Assembly (NCBI RefSeq): GCF_001552595.1
Contig: NZ_BCRM01000001.1
Location: 496,001 to 560,000, forward strand
DNA: 64,000 nt
Direction: 5' to 3'
Source: Rhodococcus erythropolis NBRC 15567
GTDB lineage: Bacteria > Actinomycetota > Actinomycetes > Mycobacteriales > Mycobacteriaceae
In this document: piece by piece, positions 8,173 to 16,028 of the stretch
Layout: each line of letters opens with the position of its first letter
Position numbering within the stretch: the first letter of the stretch is position 1
Position numbers and translations under genes: made by a program
Notes under the pieces: generated by a model
Database searches by the model: none
Told to the model about the DNA's origin: nothing
The model's input: only the letters and a program-made list of their open reading frames with translations

Positions 8173-9218
8173 GCAAGGTTCGTACTGTCACGGGAACTGT
8201 GGACAGTTCGGAACTCGGACTGGTTCTCCCACACGAACATCTGCACAACGACGTCACCGGTGCGTACACCGAGGCCCCGGATCCGGTTGTGGCACAGCGG
8301 CTGGCCGGTCCGGTGCGCGCCGAGGATGCCTGGCTTCTTCACGACAATCCGTATTACAGTCTCGACAATTGTCGAGTCGACGACGCAGCGGCCGTGGTGG
8401 AAGACCTTGTGGACTTCGCCCGCCTCGGTGGTCGGACGATCGTTGATCTGACACCGCCGGGACTGGGCCGGGCACCGGAGAAGTTGGCGGAGTTCTCGCG
8501 AAAGTCAGACGTGCGAGTGATCATGGGTTCAGGGTGGTACCTCGAGACGACCCATCCGGTCGAGGTCCACGAACTCGGTGTCGACGATCTGGCAGGTTCG
8601 CTCGTCGAGGAGTTCGATCCGGCAAAGGAATTGGCACCTGGCGTGATCGGGGAGATCGGAGTCTCCCCGCTCTTCACTCAGAACGAGGCGAAAGCGTTGA
8701 GGGCGGCATGCATCGCCCAGCGCGAGGTGGACGTGCCCCTGTTCGTCCACCTTCCGGGATGGCAGCGCGTCGGACATCACGTCGTCGACATCGTGGTCGA
8801 CGAGATGGGCGTCGATCCGCAAGCAGTGGTCCTGTGCCACATGGACCCGTCCGGACACGACGCCGACTACCAACGATCGCTCGCCGACCGCGGTGTCTTT
8901 CTCGAGTTCGACATGATCGGGATGCCTTTCGATTTCCCAGGCGAGGGTCTTTCGCCGCATCCGGCGGAAACAGCCACTGCGGTAGCCGGATTGGTCACCT
9001 CCGGCCACGCATCACAGCTCCTGCTCAGTCACGACCTCTTCCTCAAATCAATGCTCAGAAAGCACGGCGGAAACGGATTCTCCTACGTACCACTCGCCTT
9101 CGCCGCCCGGTTGGTGCGCGCAGGCGTAGATCCCCAGCAAGTGTCCGCACTGATGCGAGACAACCCGAGGTCGCTCTTCGAGCAGGCCGCGAAAGGAAAC
9201 AGAAGCAGTCATGGGTAA
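8169..9218 (+). CDS. Phosphotriesterase-family (amidohydrolase superfamily) metal-dependent hydrolase
   Basis: A protein of 349 residues. The metal-site residues of the phosphotriesterase family are in place: HEHLHND (HxH near the N terminus), GEIG around residue 159, VHLPG and LCHMDPSG (two His) and the catalytic Asp in LLSHDLFLK. The bridging position carries Glu (GEIG) rather than the carboxylated Lys of true phosphotriesterases, as in the E. coli Php-like branch. Relatives hydrolyse lactones or phosphorylated sugar lactones. In this operon it could open a lactone or cleave an imported conjugate (inferred). It overlaps its neighbours on both sides. Confidence 0.87.
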   Translation: MSKVRTVTGTVDSSELGLVLPHEHLHNDVTGAYTEAPDPVVAQRLAGPVRAEDAWLLHDNPYYSLDNCRVDDAAAVVEDLVDFARLGGRTIVDLTPPGLGRAPEKLAEFSRKSDVRVIMGSGWYLETTHPVEVHELGVDDLAGSLVEEFDPAKELAPGVIGEIGVSPLFTQNEAKALRAACIAQREVDVPLFVHLPGWQRVGHHVVDIVVDEMGVDPQAVVLCHMDPSGHDADYQRSLADRGVFLEFDMIGMPFDFPGEGLSPHPAETATAVAGLVTSGHASQLLLSHDLFLKSMLRKHGGNGFSYVPLAFAARLVRAGVDPQQVSALMRDNPRSLFEQAAKGNRSSHG

Positions 9219-9963
9219 ACGAGTACTGATCGCCGGCGAGAGCTGGATGACGACGTCGACGCACGTCAAGGGCGTCGACGAGTTCAGTGTCCATTCCTAC
9301 GTCGAGGGAGTCGGTCCGCTTCGGGATGCGCTCACCTCACGTGGCCACGACGTGACACACATGCCCGCACACCTGGTGCCCACGCAGTTCCCCGGTACCG
9401 CAGAAGCGTTGTCCCAGTTCGACGTCGTCGTTCTCTCCGACATCGGAGCGAACTCGCTGCAGTTGGCTCCCGGTGTCTTCGACCAGTTCCGCGCCGGGGA
9501 GGATCGCCTTGTCGCGCTTCGTGACTGGGTGAACGCCGGCGGCTCACTGATGATGATCGGTGGCTACCTCTCGTTCTCCGGGTTCCAGGCGCGAGCAGCT
9601 TTCCGCCAGACCGCGATCGCCGAGGTACTACCCGTGACGATGCTGGCCGAAGACGATCGCGTCGAGACACCGGCCGGGATCGTTCCCACCGTCGTCGATG
9701 CTGCTCACCCGGCTCTCGGTGGTGCCGGCGATTCCTGGCCGGCGCTCCTGGGATACAACCGCGTCGTCGCGAAGGACGGTGCCGTGGTTCCCGCCACCAT
9801 CAACGGCGATCCGCTTGTCGCTGCCGGTGAATACGGCGCCGGACGGTCGATCGTCTTCACCTCGGACTGCTCGCCGCACTGGGCTCCGCCGGAGTTCTGT
9901 GAGCAGTGGCCCGGATACACCGACCTGTTCGACGGCTTGATCAGTTGGGTCGCCGGCGAATGA
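9211..9963 (+). CDS. GATase1-like protein (COG5426/DUF1355-type)
   Basis: A protein of 250 residues beginning KRVLIAGESWMTTSTHVKG, with a flavodoxin-like glutamine-amidotransferase class I fold suggested by DVVVLSDIGANSLQL and LRDWVNAGGSLMMIGGYLSFSG. No nucleophilic Cys is evident at the classical elbow, so amidotransferase activity is doubtful. Related proteins are found with sugar-catabolic and ThuA-like genes and are mostly uncharacterised. It overlaps the hydrolase gene by 8 bp and the TenA gene by 4 bp, so it belongs to the same operon. I assign no reaction. Confidence 0.75.
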   Translation: MGKRVLIAGESWMTTSTHVKGVDEFSVHSYVEGVGPLRDALTSRGHDVTHMPAHLVPTQFPGTAEALSQFDVVVLSDIGANSLQLAPGVFDQFRAGEDRLVALRDWVNAGGSLMMIGGYLSFSGFQARAAFRQTAIAEVLPVTMLAEDDRVETPAGIVPTVVDAAHPALGGAGDSWPALLGYNRVVAKDGAVVPATINGDPLVAAGEYGAGRSIVFTSDCSPHWAPPEFCEQWPGYTDLFDGLISWVAGE

Positions 9964-10586
9964 GTCGCTCCTCAGACCTGCTCGCGCGGCAGCAGAGTAA
10001 TCTCGCTGCCGCGCGGGCGGTTCCATTCATCGAGGACACCATCGGCGGGACGTTGAGTGATGAGGGATTCCGCCGGTACCTCGTGATCGAAGAGGCATTC
10101 GTACTGACGGCCGTCAAGGTGTTGGGGTTGGTGGTCGCCGAATCCCCGACGCTCGACGACGCGTTCGACCACGTGACGTCGATGTCGAACCTGGTGGGCG
10201 AACAGCGCGAGTATTTCGCGCAGTTGCGTTCCCGCTTCCCGTACGCGGGGGACGCAGCGGCTCTGGTCGAGGAGTCGTCTGTGCTGTCGACGCATGCCTT
10301 GACCCTCGCTGGCGAAGAGGGCAGGGCGGCGGCCCTGGTGGGCATGTACGCCGCGGAAACCCTGTATCTGTCGTGGTGCCGGGAGGCGGTGGCAGTGAAC
10401 GTACAGCGCGAACCAGCGTTGCAGGACTGGGTAGACATGCATGTCGCTCCGCCGTTCGTGTCTCAGGTGGCGGTGCTGGCGTGCGAGGTGGACGCCATGC
10501 CCGAGTCCGTCACCGACGAGGACCTGGATCGGTGGTTCTCCGGCATGCTGGCCGCGGAGATCGATTTTCACAACGTGGCGGTGTGA
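9960..10586 (+). CDS. TenA-family protein (TenA_E-like)
   Basis: A protein of 208 residues, a little short for an all-helical TenA/thiaminase II. The family pattern is visible: RYLVIEEAFVLTAVKVL (usually YLxQDYxY), GMYAAETLYLSWC and a C-terminal Glu in AAEIDFHNV. The active-site Cys of the TenA_C class is absent from the usual place and Glu appears in AAETLY, as in the TenA_E class that acts on aminopyrimidine breakdown products of thiamine. Its place as last gene of a sugar-type catabolic operon is unusual and suggests either pyrimidine salvage or a recruited hydrolase/lyase role (inferred). Confidence 0.8.
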   Translation: MSRSSDLLARQQSNLAAARAVPFIEDTIGGTLSDEGFRRYLVIEEAFVLTAVKVLGLVVAESPTLDDAFDHVTSMSNLVGEQREYFAQLRSRFPYAGDAAALVEESSVLSTHALTLAGEEGRAAALVGMYAAETLYLSWCREAVAVNVQREPALQDWVDMHVAPPFVSQVAVLACEVDAMPESVTDEDLDRWFSGMLAAEIDFHNVAV

Positions 10587-10592
10587 GGTACT

Positions 10593-10638
10593 GCTGTGCG
10601 CCTTTATTAACCCCCGGCGGTTAATAAAGGCGCACAGC
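10593..10638. repeat. Perfect 20-bp inverted repeat (hairpin), element GTGCGCCTTT..AAAGGCGCAC
   Basis: GCTGTGCGCCTTTATTAACC at 10593-10612 pairs without mismatch with 10619-10638 around a 6-nt loop. It starts 7 bp after the TenA stop and lies head-on to the tRNA gene. There is no U-run on the plus strand after it, so it is not a textbook terminator, but it could end transcription or stabilise the 3' end. The outer GTGCGCCTTT/AAAGGCGCAC recurs at 61112-61151. Confidence 0.85.
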
Positions 10639-10641
10639 AAA

Positions 10642-10675
10642 AGGCCCGTAGGTCGCTTTCGCAACCTACGGGCCT
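10642..10675 (-). terminator. Terminator hairpin of the tRNA gene
   Basis: AGGCCCGTAGGT (10642-10653) and ACCTACGGGCCT (10664-10675) form a 12-bp perfect stem with a 10-nt loop. Read on the minus strand it follows the tRNA 3' end by about 8 bases and is followed by TTTT, as expected for an intrinsic terminator. Confidence 0.8.
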
Positions 10676-10683
10676 CTTCTTTG

Positions 10684-10757
10684 TAGCGGGGACAGGATTT
10701 GAACCTGCGACCTCTGGGTTATGAGCCCAGCGAGCTACCGAGCTGCTCCACCCCGCG
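10684..10757 (-). tRNA. Initiator tRNA-fMet (anticodon CAT)
   Basis: The minus strand folds as a 74-nt tRNA. The acceptor CGCGGGG pairs with CCCCGCT, leaving the 1-72 position unpaired. The anticodon loop is CTCATAA on a stem closed by GGG/CCC, and the T arm contains GGTTCAAATCC. The mismatched first pair and three consecutive G-C pairs below the anticodon loop are the marks of initiator tRNA, not elongator Met or Ile2. CCA is not encoded. A terminator hairpin follows. Confidence 0.95.
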
Positions 10758-10810
10758 TCGGTGTGAAACCAACAGTACACGACTTCTGGAGGTGCAATTA
10801 CCACCCCCTG

Positions 10811-11521
10811 TCACCGGCTGGAGTGAGCGCTTTCCGAGTAGTAACCGCGGATGTGTCCGACTATGCGCTGACGTGCGAGTTCGCCGTCACCCGCGTTGAC
10901 CGCATCGACCAATCCTCGGTGTTCGTGACGCAGTCGCATGCAGGTGCTCGGCCAGCTGTCGATCTGCACGCCCGCGAGAACGTAGGCCTCGATGGACTCT
11001 CGTAGGCCGGTCATCATGGCTGCGATCACCTGATTGCCCGCCGCGTCGGCGAGCGCTACGTGGAATTGCGCGTCGAGTAGTAGGAATTCCTCGGCGGAGA
11101 GATTTACGTCATCCATCGAGTCGAGCAGTTCGACGGCCGTGCTGAGGTCGGGCGTCGGGGTCCGCGATGCCAGGGACTGCATCACCTCGGATTCGAGAAC
11201 GAGTCGTGTCTTCACCACATCCGAGACCGGAAACCCTTGTGCTGCAACCTGCATCCGCATCAGCATGGTCATGCCGCCGGTCGGTTTGGCCACGATCATC
11301 GCGCCGGACGTCGGGCCGGAGCCAGTCTGCGCCTTGAGGAGGCCGAGTGCTTCCATGACCCGCAACGCTTCTCGGACCGATGACCGTCCGACGCCCAACT
11401 CTGCTGCCAGAATTCTCTCTCCCGGCAGGCGCTGGCCAGGAGACACCTCGCCTGAAACGAGCCGACGTTCGAGGTGGCTCAGTACTTGTTCCCACGCTCG
11501 CGGGCTCGGCTCGGTCGGCAT
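10811..11521 (-). CDS. GntR/FadR-type regulator, LldR-like
   Basis: A protein of 236 residues. The N-terminal winged helix (QVLSHLERRLVSGEVSPGQRL, then ERILAAELGVGRSSVREALRVMEALGLL) is of the FadR subfamily, and the helical C-terminal FCD domain has the metal-ligand pattern (DAQFHVALADAAGN, then a His in RHEHRGLVDAVNAGD). It is divergent from lutABC with a perfect TGGTC-A-GACCA palindrome between them, so it very likely represses lactate-utilisation genes and responds to lactate or a similar hydroxy acid. Confidence 0.9.
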   Translation of the reverse strand: MPTEPSPRAWEQVLSHLERRLVSGEVSPGQRLPGERILAAELGVGRSSVREALRVMEALGLLKAQTGSGPTSGAMIVAKPTGGMTMLMRMQVAAQGFPVSDVVKTRLVLESEVMQSLASRTPTPDLSTAVELLDSMDDVNLSAEEFLLLDAQFHVALADAAGNQVIAAMMTGLRESIEAYVLAGVQIDSWPSTCMRLRHEHRGLVDAVNAGDGELARQRIVGHIRGYYSESAHSSR

Positions 11522-11583
11522 GAGGCAAGAGCATAACCGGGTGGACGCCGTTTACGGGGTGGCCTGTCCGGGGATGTATTACT

Positions 11584-11596
11584 GTGGTCAGACCAC
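11584..11596. promoter_or_regulatory. GntR/LldR-type operator
   Basis: GTGGTCAGACCAC is a perfect palindrome matching the known FadR-subfamily pattern TGGT-N3-ACCA. It lies 24 bp before the lutA start codon and 63 bp before the regulator gene, a position suited to repressing both directions. Confidence 0.8.
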
Positions 11597-11619
11597 ACCG
11601 ACAGATTGCGGGGAACCAC

Positions 11620-12369
11620 ATGCGAGTAGCGCTGTTCGCCACCTGCATCGGGGACACGATGTTTCCCGACGCCGTCAAGGCCACCGCCCTCCTGCTCACC
11701 CGTCTCGGGCACGACGTCGTGTTTCCGTCCGGGCAGACCTGCTGTGGGCAGATGCACGTCAACACCGGCTACCAGCCGGGCGCGCTGCCACTGGTCGCGA
11801 ACTACGCCGATACTTTCGGTGATGCGTCGATCGACGCCGTTGTCGCACCATCGGGATCGTGCGTCGGTTCGATCCGTCATCAACACGAGATCGTTGCCGA
11901 GCGCTACGGCACCGCGTCGCTGTGTGGGCAGGTGCAGACAGTGAAGGCAAAGACGTACGAGCTTTCCGAATTCCTCGTAGATGTTCTCGGTGTCACCGAT
12001 GTGGGCGCGTACTTCCCGCACCGGGTCACCTATCACCCGACCTGTCACTCACTGCGCATGTTGAGAGTGGGAGACAAGCCACTTCAGTTGCTGCGCAACG
12101 TCCGCGACATCGATCTGGTCGAACTCCCGGAAGCAGATTCCTGCTGCGGCTTCGGCGGCACGTTTGCCATCAAGAACGCCGAGACGTCGACGGCCATGTT
12201 GGCTGACAAGATTCGCCATGTGGCCGACACCGGCGCAGAGTTCTGCAGCGCCGGAGATTCGTCCTGTCTCATGCACATCGGCGGTGGGATGTCACGACTG
12301 CAGATGGGCGCCAAGACCATTCACCTCGCGGAGATTCTGGCATCGGTGGAAAGCCGGGTGCACGCATGA
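11620..12369 (+). CDS. lutA: Lactate utilisation protein LutA ((Fe-S) oxidoreductase)
   Basis: A protein of 249 residues from ATG 11620. It has the two cysteine-rich CCG-type motifs of the LutA/GlpC/HdrB family: QTCCGQMH near residue 40 and DSCCGFGGTFAIK near residue 173. A third Cys-containing region reads YHPTCHSLRML. LutABC together oxidise L-lactate to pyruvate in many bacteria. It overlaps lutB by 4 bp and lies behind the LldR-like operator. Confidence 0.93.
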   Translation: MRVALFATCIGDTMFPDAVKATALLLTRLGHDVVFPSGQTCCGQMHVNTGYQPGALPLVANYADTFGDASIDAVVAPSGSCVGSIRHQHEIVAERYGTASLCGQVQTVKAKTYELSEFLVDVLGVTDVGAYFPHRVTYHPTCHSLRMLRVGDKPLQLLRNVRDIDLVELPEADSCCGFGGTFAIKNAETSTAMLADKIRHVADTGAEFCSAGDSSCLMHIGGGMSRLQMGAKTIHLAEILASVESRVHA

Positions 12370-13886
12370 GCGCTGTGACGCTGGGTCTGCCCAGCTTTCC
12401 GCCGAGGTCACCCGAAGGTGCAGGGTTCCTGCGAGGTACTGAGAAGTTCCCTGTCGCAGCACATCACGAGCTGGCCAACGCGCAACTGCGACGCAATATC
12501 GGCAAGGCAACGCATACCATCCGTGCCAAGCGCATCAACGTAACTGGAGAGCTCCCCGATTGGGAGGAGCTGCGGGATGCGGGTTCGGCGATCAAGGCCG
12601 ACGTCATGGCGCGGTTGCCGGAACTGCTCGAACAGTTCGAAGCTGCAGTAATCGCTCGCGGTGGGCAGGTGCATTGGGCAGCGGATGCCAACGAGGCCAA
12701 CGCCATTGTGACCGAGCTTGTCAAAGCCACCGGCTCCGACGAGGTCATCAAGGTCAAGTCGATGGCAACGCAGGAGATCGGTCTCAACGAGCATCTCGAA
12801 ACCCAGGGAATTATCGCCTACGAGACCGATCTCGCGGAATTGATCGTCCAGCTCGGCCACGACAAACCGTCGCACATCCTGGTTCCTGCGATCCATCGCA
12901 ACAGGTCAGAGATTCGCGAGATTTTCCTGCGTGAGATGCCAGATGTCGATCCGAACCTCGGGGAGAACCCGGCCGAACTTGCCGCAGCTGCACGAAAGTT
13001 CTTACGCCACAAGTTCATGACGACGCCCGTCGCCGTATCCGGCGCCAATTTCGGCATCGCGGACACGGGCACTCTGACCGTCGTGGAGTCGGAGGGCAAC
13101 GGGCGAATGTGCCTGACGCTGCCGAAAACACTGATCACCGTCATGGGCATCGAGAAGATTCTGCCGACCTATCAGGATCTGGAGGTCTTCCTTCAACTGT
13201 TGCCGCGGTCGTCGACGGGGGAGCGGATGAACCCGTACACCTCCCTGTGGACCGGCGTGACGCCTGACGACGGTCCACAGGAATTTCACCTGGTCCTCCT
13301 CGACAACGGCCGGACCGCCGCGCTTGCCGACAAGATCGGGCGGGAAGCCCTGAGCTGCATACGGTGCTCGGCGTGCCTGAACGTGTGCCCGGTCTACGAG
13401 CGCACCGGTGGCCACGCCTACGGATCCACCTATCCGGGACCGATCGGCGCGGTACTGACTCCGCAGCTCGCGGGCATGCATGGCAAAGACGATCCGAATT
13501 CGACTCTTCCTTTTGCCTCGAGTCTGTGCGGTGCGTGCTTCGACGCCTGCCCGGTCAAGATCGACATCCCGTCGCTGCTGGTCGAATTGCGGCACCAGAA
13601 GGTCGAGCAATCCGGTGTCACGGCAGAGTCTTTGGCGATGAAAGCCGCATCTCTGGCGATGTCGACCGAGGGCAGGTGGACGCTGGCTCAGAAAGCTGCC
13701 GGGCTCGGACGCGTCGTGGCCGGCAAGAAGGGGAAGATCTCCACATTGCCACCTCCATTGAACGGTTGGACAGCTGCCAGAGACATTCCCGCACCGCCCA
13801 AGCAGACCTTCCGATCCTGGTGGGACTCCGACGAAGGCCGCGAGGCATTGGACGAGGCGCGTCGTGACGGGAAGGCAGACAGATGA
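12366..13886 (+). CDS. lutB: Lactate utilisation protein LutB (ferredoxin-type iron-sulfur protein)
   Basis: A protein of 506 residues, a typical length for LutB. The central region contains FGIADTGTLTVVESEGNGRM, and two [4Fe-4S] motifs follow: CIRCSACLNVCPVYERTGGH (starting near residue 330) and CGACFDACPVKIDIP. It overlaps lutA and lutC by 4 bp each, so the three subunits are made together. It probably carries electrons within the lactate dehydrogenase complex. Confidence 0.94.
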   Translation: MSAVTLGLPSFPPRSPEGAGFLRGTEKFPVAAHHELANAQLRRNIGKATHTIRAKRINVTGELPDWEELRDAGSAIKADVMARLPELLEQFEAAVIARGGQVHWAADANEANAIVTELVKATGSDEVIKVKSMATQEIGLNEHLETQGIIAYETDLAELIVQLGHDKPSHILVPAIHRNRSEIREIFLREMPDVDPNLGENPAELAAAARKFLRHKFMTTPVAVSGANFGIADTGTLTVVESEGNGRMCLTLPKTLITVMGIEKILPTYQDLEVFLQLLPRSSTGERMNPYTSLWTGVTPDDGPQEFHLVLLDNGRTAALADKIGREALSCIRCSACLNVCPVYERTGGHAYGSTYPGPIGAVLTPQLAGMHGKDDPNSTLPFASSLCGACFDACPVKIDIPSLLVELRHQKVEQSGVTAESLAMKAASLAMSTEGRWTLAQKAAGLGRVVAGKKGKISTLPPPLNGWTAARDIPAPPKQTFRSWWDSDEGREALDEARRDGKADR

Positions 13887-14557
13887 ATTCACGTGACGTG
13901 GTGCTCGGACGCATTCGTGATGCCATCACCTTGGCGCCCGCCGGTGAAGGCGAGATACCGCGAAACTACCGGACTGGCAGAACCATGTCCGACGGGGAAC
14001 TCATCGATTTGTTTGTCGACCGTCTGGTGGACTACAAGGCGCACGTTCACCATTGCGCTGCAACAGAAATCGCCGAGGCCGTCGCCGGAATACTGAGACA
14101 GCACGGACTGAACACTCTGGGGATCCCCGCCGGCCTCGACCGATCATGGGTAGCCGGGTTCGACGGAACGCTGGTGGTGGACAGCCCGGACGTACCGGCT
14201 CCCGAACTCGAGAACCTCGACGCCGTTGTCACCGGCTCGAAGGTAGCGTGCGCCGAGACCGGCACCATCTTCCTCGACGCCGGTCCGGAGCAGGGACGTC
14301 GTGCGTTGACTCTGGTACCGGACACACACATCTGCGTCGTGTATCGCAGCAGTGTGGAAGTGGGAGTGCCGGAGGCGATTGCGCGGCTGACGCCGCAGCG
14401 TCCCACCACCATGATCAGCGGCCCGTCGGCAACCTCCGACATCGAACTCGAACGCGTCGAAGGTGTACACGGTCCGCGAAATCTGCACGTCGTGATCGTG
14501 GATGGCTGGTTCCCGCCGAGCGGGAACTCAGGGGCAGCGGGCCACATCAGCGTCTAA
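13883..14557 (+). CDS. lutC: Lactate utilisation protein LutC
   Basis: A protein of 224 residues with the LUD domain: TGSKVACAETGTIFLDAG, then LVPDTHICVVYRSSVEVGVPEA and the C-terminal SATSDIELERVEGVHGPRNLH. It completes lutABC, overlaps lutB, and is followed 10 bp later by a mycofactocin-type SDR gene that may be cotranscribed. Confidence 0.93.
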   Translation: MNSRDVVLGRIRDAITLAPAGEGEIPRNYRTGRTMSDGELIDLFVDRLVDYKAHVHHCAATEIAEAVAGILRQHGLNTLGIPAGLDRSWVAGFDGTLVVDSPDVPAPELENLDAVVTGSKVACAETGTIFLDAGPEQGRRALTLVPDTHICVVYRSSVEVGVPEAIARLTPQRPTTMISGPSATSDIELERVEGVHGPRNLHVVIVDGWFPPSGNSGAAGHISV

Positions 14558-14567
14558 CGTCCCGGCC

Positions 14568-15383
14568 ATGACACAACTCTTGGCAGGCAAGGTCGTCTTC
14601 ATCACCGGTGCAGCGCGGGGTCAGGGACGCAATCACGCGATCCGACTCGCGCAGGAAGGTGCCGACGTCATCGCTGTCGACGTGTGCGCGTCGGTGTCTG
14701 AAGACGTGGGTTACGCGGCCGCGACTGAAGCCGACCTCGAAGAAACGGCCCGTCTCGTGCGAGCAGAGGGGCGCGAGATCGTCACCGCGGTAGCGGATGT
14801 GCGTGACCTCAAGGCGCTGCGGGCGGCGGTGGCGTCGGGCGTCGACAAGTTCGGTCGCCTCGACGTCGTGATCGCCAATGCGGGCATCGCTACGTGGAAT
14901 CGTTTCTGGGAGATGCCGGAAGAACAGTGGTCGACGCTGGTGGACATCAATCTCAATGGTGTGTGGCGCACGATGGCGGCTGCGGTTCCCTCGATGATCG
15001 AGGCGGGCAACGGTGGTTCCATCGTGATCGTCAGCAGTGCTGCCGGCGTCGCCGAAGCGCCTGGTTGTGCGCACTACTCGGCGGCCAAGCACGGTCTCGT
15101 GGGTTTGGCTCGCACTGCGGCAACGGAATTGGGTAGCTTCGACATTCGAGTCAACAGCATCCACCCTGGCGCGGTGGAGACTGAGATGGGCAACGATCCC
15201 AACGTGGGTAAGGTGCTCACTACTCATCCGGAGTACATGAACTCGTACAAGTGGCCGCTCACGTCCGTCCCACGCACCACCGTCGAGGACATCTCCAACG
15301 CCGTGGTCTACCTTGCGACGGACCTCTCCCGCGCGGTCACCGGGACGAAGATCGTCATCGACATGGGTCAGACGATGGCGTAG
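14568..15383 (+). CDS. Mycofactocin-coupled SDR-family oxidoreductase
   Basis: A protein of 271 residues from ATG 14568. The Rossmann glycine motif is TGAARGQGRNHAIRLA, followed by DVIAVDVC. NAGIATWNRFW precedes the catalytic Ser-Tyr-Lys region (VSSAAG, HYSAAKHG). The sequence TGAARGQGR with the early insertion is typical of the carveol-dehydrogenase-like group thought to use a non-exchangeable NAD reoxidised through mycofactocin. The substrate is an unknown alcohol. Its location 10 bp after lutC suggests co-regulation with lactate use (inferred). No mycofactocin biosynthesis gene is in the window. Confidence 0.85.
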   Translation: MTQLLAGKVVFITGAARGQGRNHAIRLAQEGADVIAVDVCASVSEDVGYAAATEADLEETARLVRAEGREIVTAVADVRDLKALRAAVASGVDKFGRLDVVIANAGIATWNRFWEMPEEQWSTLVDINLNGVWRTMAAAVPSMIEAGNGGSIVIVSSAAGVAEAPGCAHYSAAKHGLVGLARTAATELGSFDIRVNSIHPGAVETEMGNDPNVGKVLTTHPEYMNSYKWPLTSVPRTTVEDISNAVVYLATDLSRAVTGTKIVIDMGQTMA

Positions 15384-15389
15384 TTGCGC

Positions 15390-16028
15390 TCAGAGGAGAT
15401 TGAACTGCGCGACCTCGATGGTGTTCTCGACTGCCTCCGAGAGTGTGCGAATACGTTCGTCGGCGCCTGGCGCGGTCAAAATCGCCAGGCGATCGGCGTC
15501 ACCCATCGGAATGCTCCTGGCGAGGGCATACAGCCGAGAACCCAGCGGATCCAAGGGATCCGGTGGGACAGGCATTCGCGGAGTCTGTTCGCCGGCCCGA
15601 AGTGCGAGCTTTCCCAACATTCCGTACATGAACTCGATGCGCTCGAGGAGCGAGTCGTATTCGTAAGCAGTGACTGGTGTTCCGTTGTTCTCGTCAGGCC
15701 ACAATTCGACCTCGGCAAGTGGGTAGGGATCGTCCGGCAGCCATCGATTGACCCGGATGCGGTCTTCGGTCCGGCAATACAACTGATACCGCCCGGCACC
15801 CATGGCGACATGAGACTCGATCCGAGCCAGAGTGCCGACGTCGTGGCGTGATTCGCCGCCACCGACCTCGTGGCCACGAGCGATGAGCACTACTCCGAAC
15901 AGTGGGCCGTCGGCAGCTTCGAGAACGTTCTCGACCAGTGCGCGATACCGAGGTTCGAAGATGTTCAGGGGCAACACCTCACCCGGTAGCAAAGCGGAGC
16001 CGAGCGGAAACATGGGGAAGATGGGCAT
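15390..16028 (-). CDS. Lon-N-terminal-like (LON substrate-binding domain) protein
   Basis: A protein of 212 residues starting at ATG 16028 (MPIFPMFPLGSALLPGEVLPL), which is the classical start of the PUA-like LON N domain (FPLgxvlfPg..lpLhiFEpRYr); IFEPRYRALVENVL is present. There is no ATPase or protease domain, so this is a stand-alone LON-N protein of unknown substrate, common in actinobacteria. Its start overlaps the stop of the DUF309 gene. Confidence 0.88.
   Translation of the reverse strand: MPIFPMFPLGSALLPGEVLPLNIFEPRYRALVENVLEAADGPLFGVVLIARGHEVGGGESRHDVGTLARIESHVAMGAGRYQLYCRTEDRIRVNRWLPDDPYPLAEVELWPDENNGTPVTAYEYDSLLERIEFMYGMLGKLALRAGEQTPRMPVPPDPLDPLGSRLYALARSIPMGDADRLAILTAPGADERIRTLSEAVENTIEVAQFNLL

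Noticed and set aside
10593-10638. Classical intrinsic terminator
   Set aside because: The stem is perfect, but no U-tract follows on either strand; it is listed as a repeat/hairpin instead.
10684-10757. Elongator tRNA-Met or tRNA-Ile2 reading of the CAT anticodon gene
   Set aside because: The unpaired 1-72 position and GGG/CCC anticodon stem indicate the initiator tRNA.
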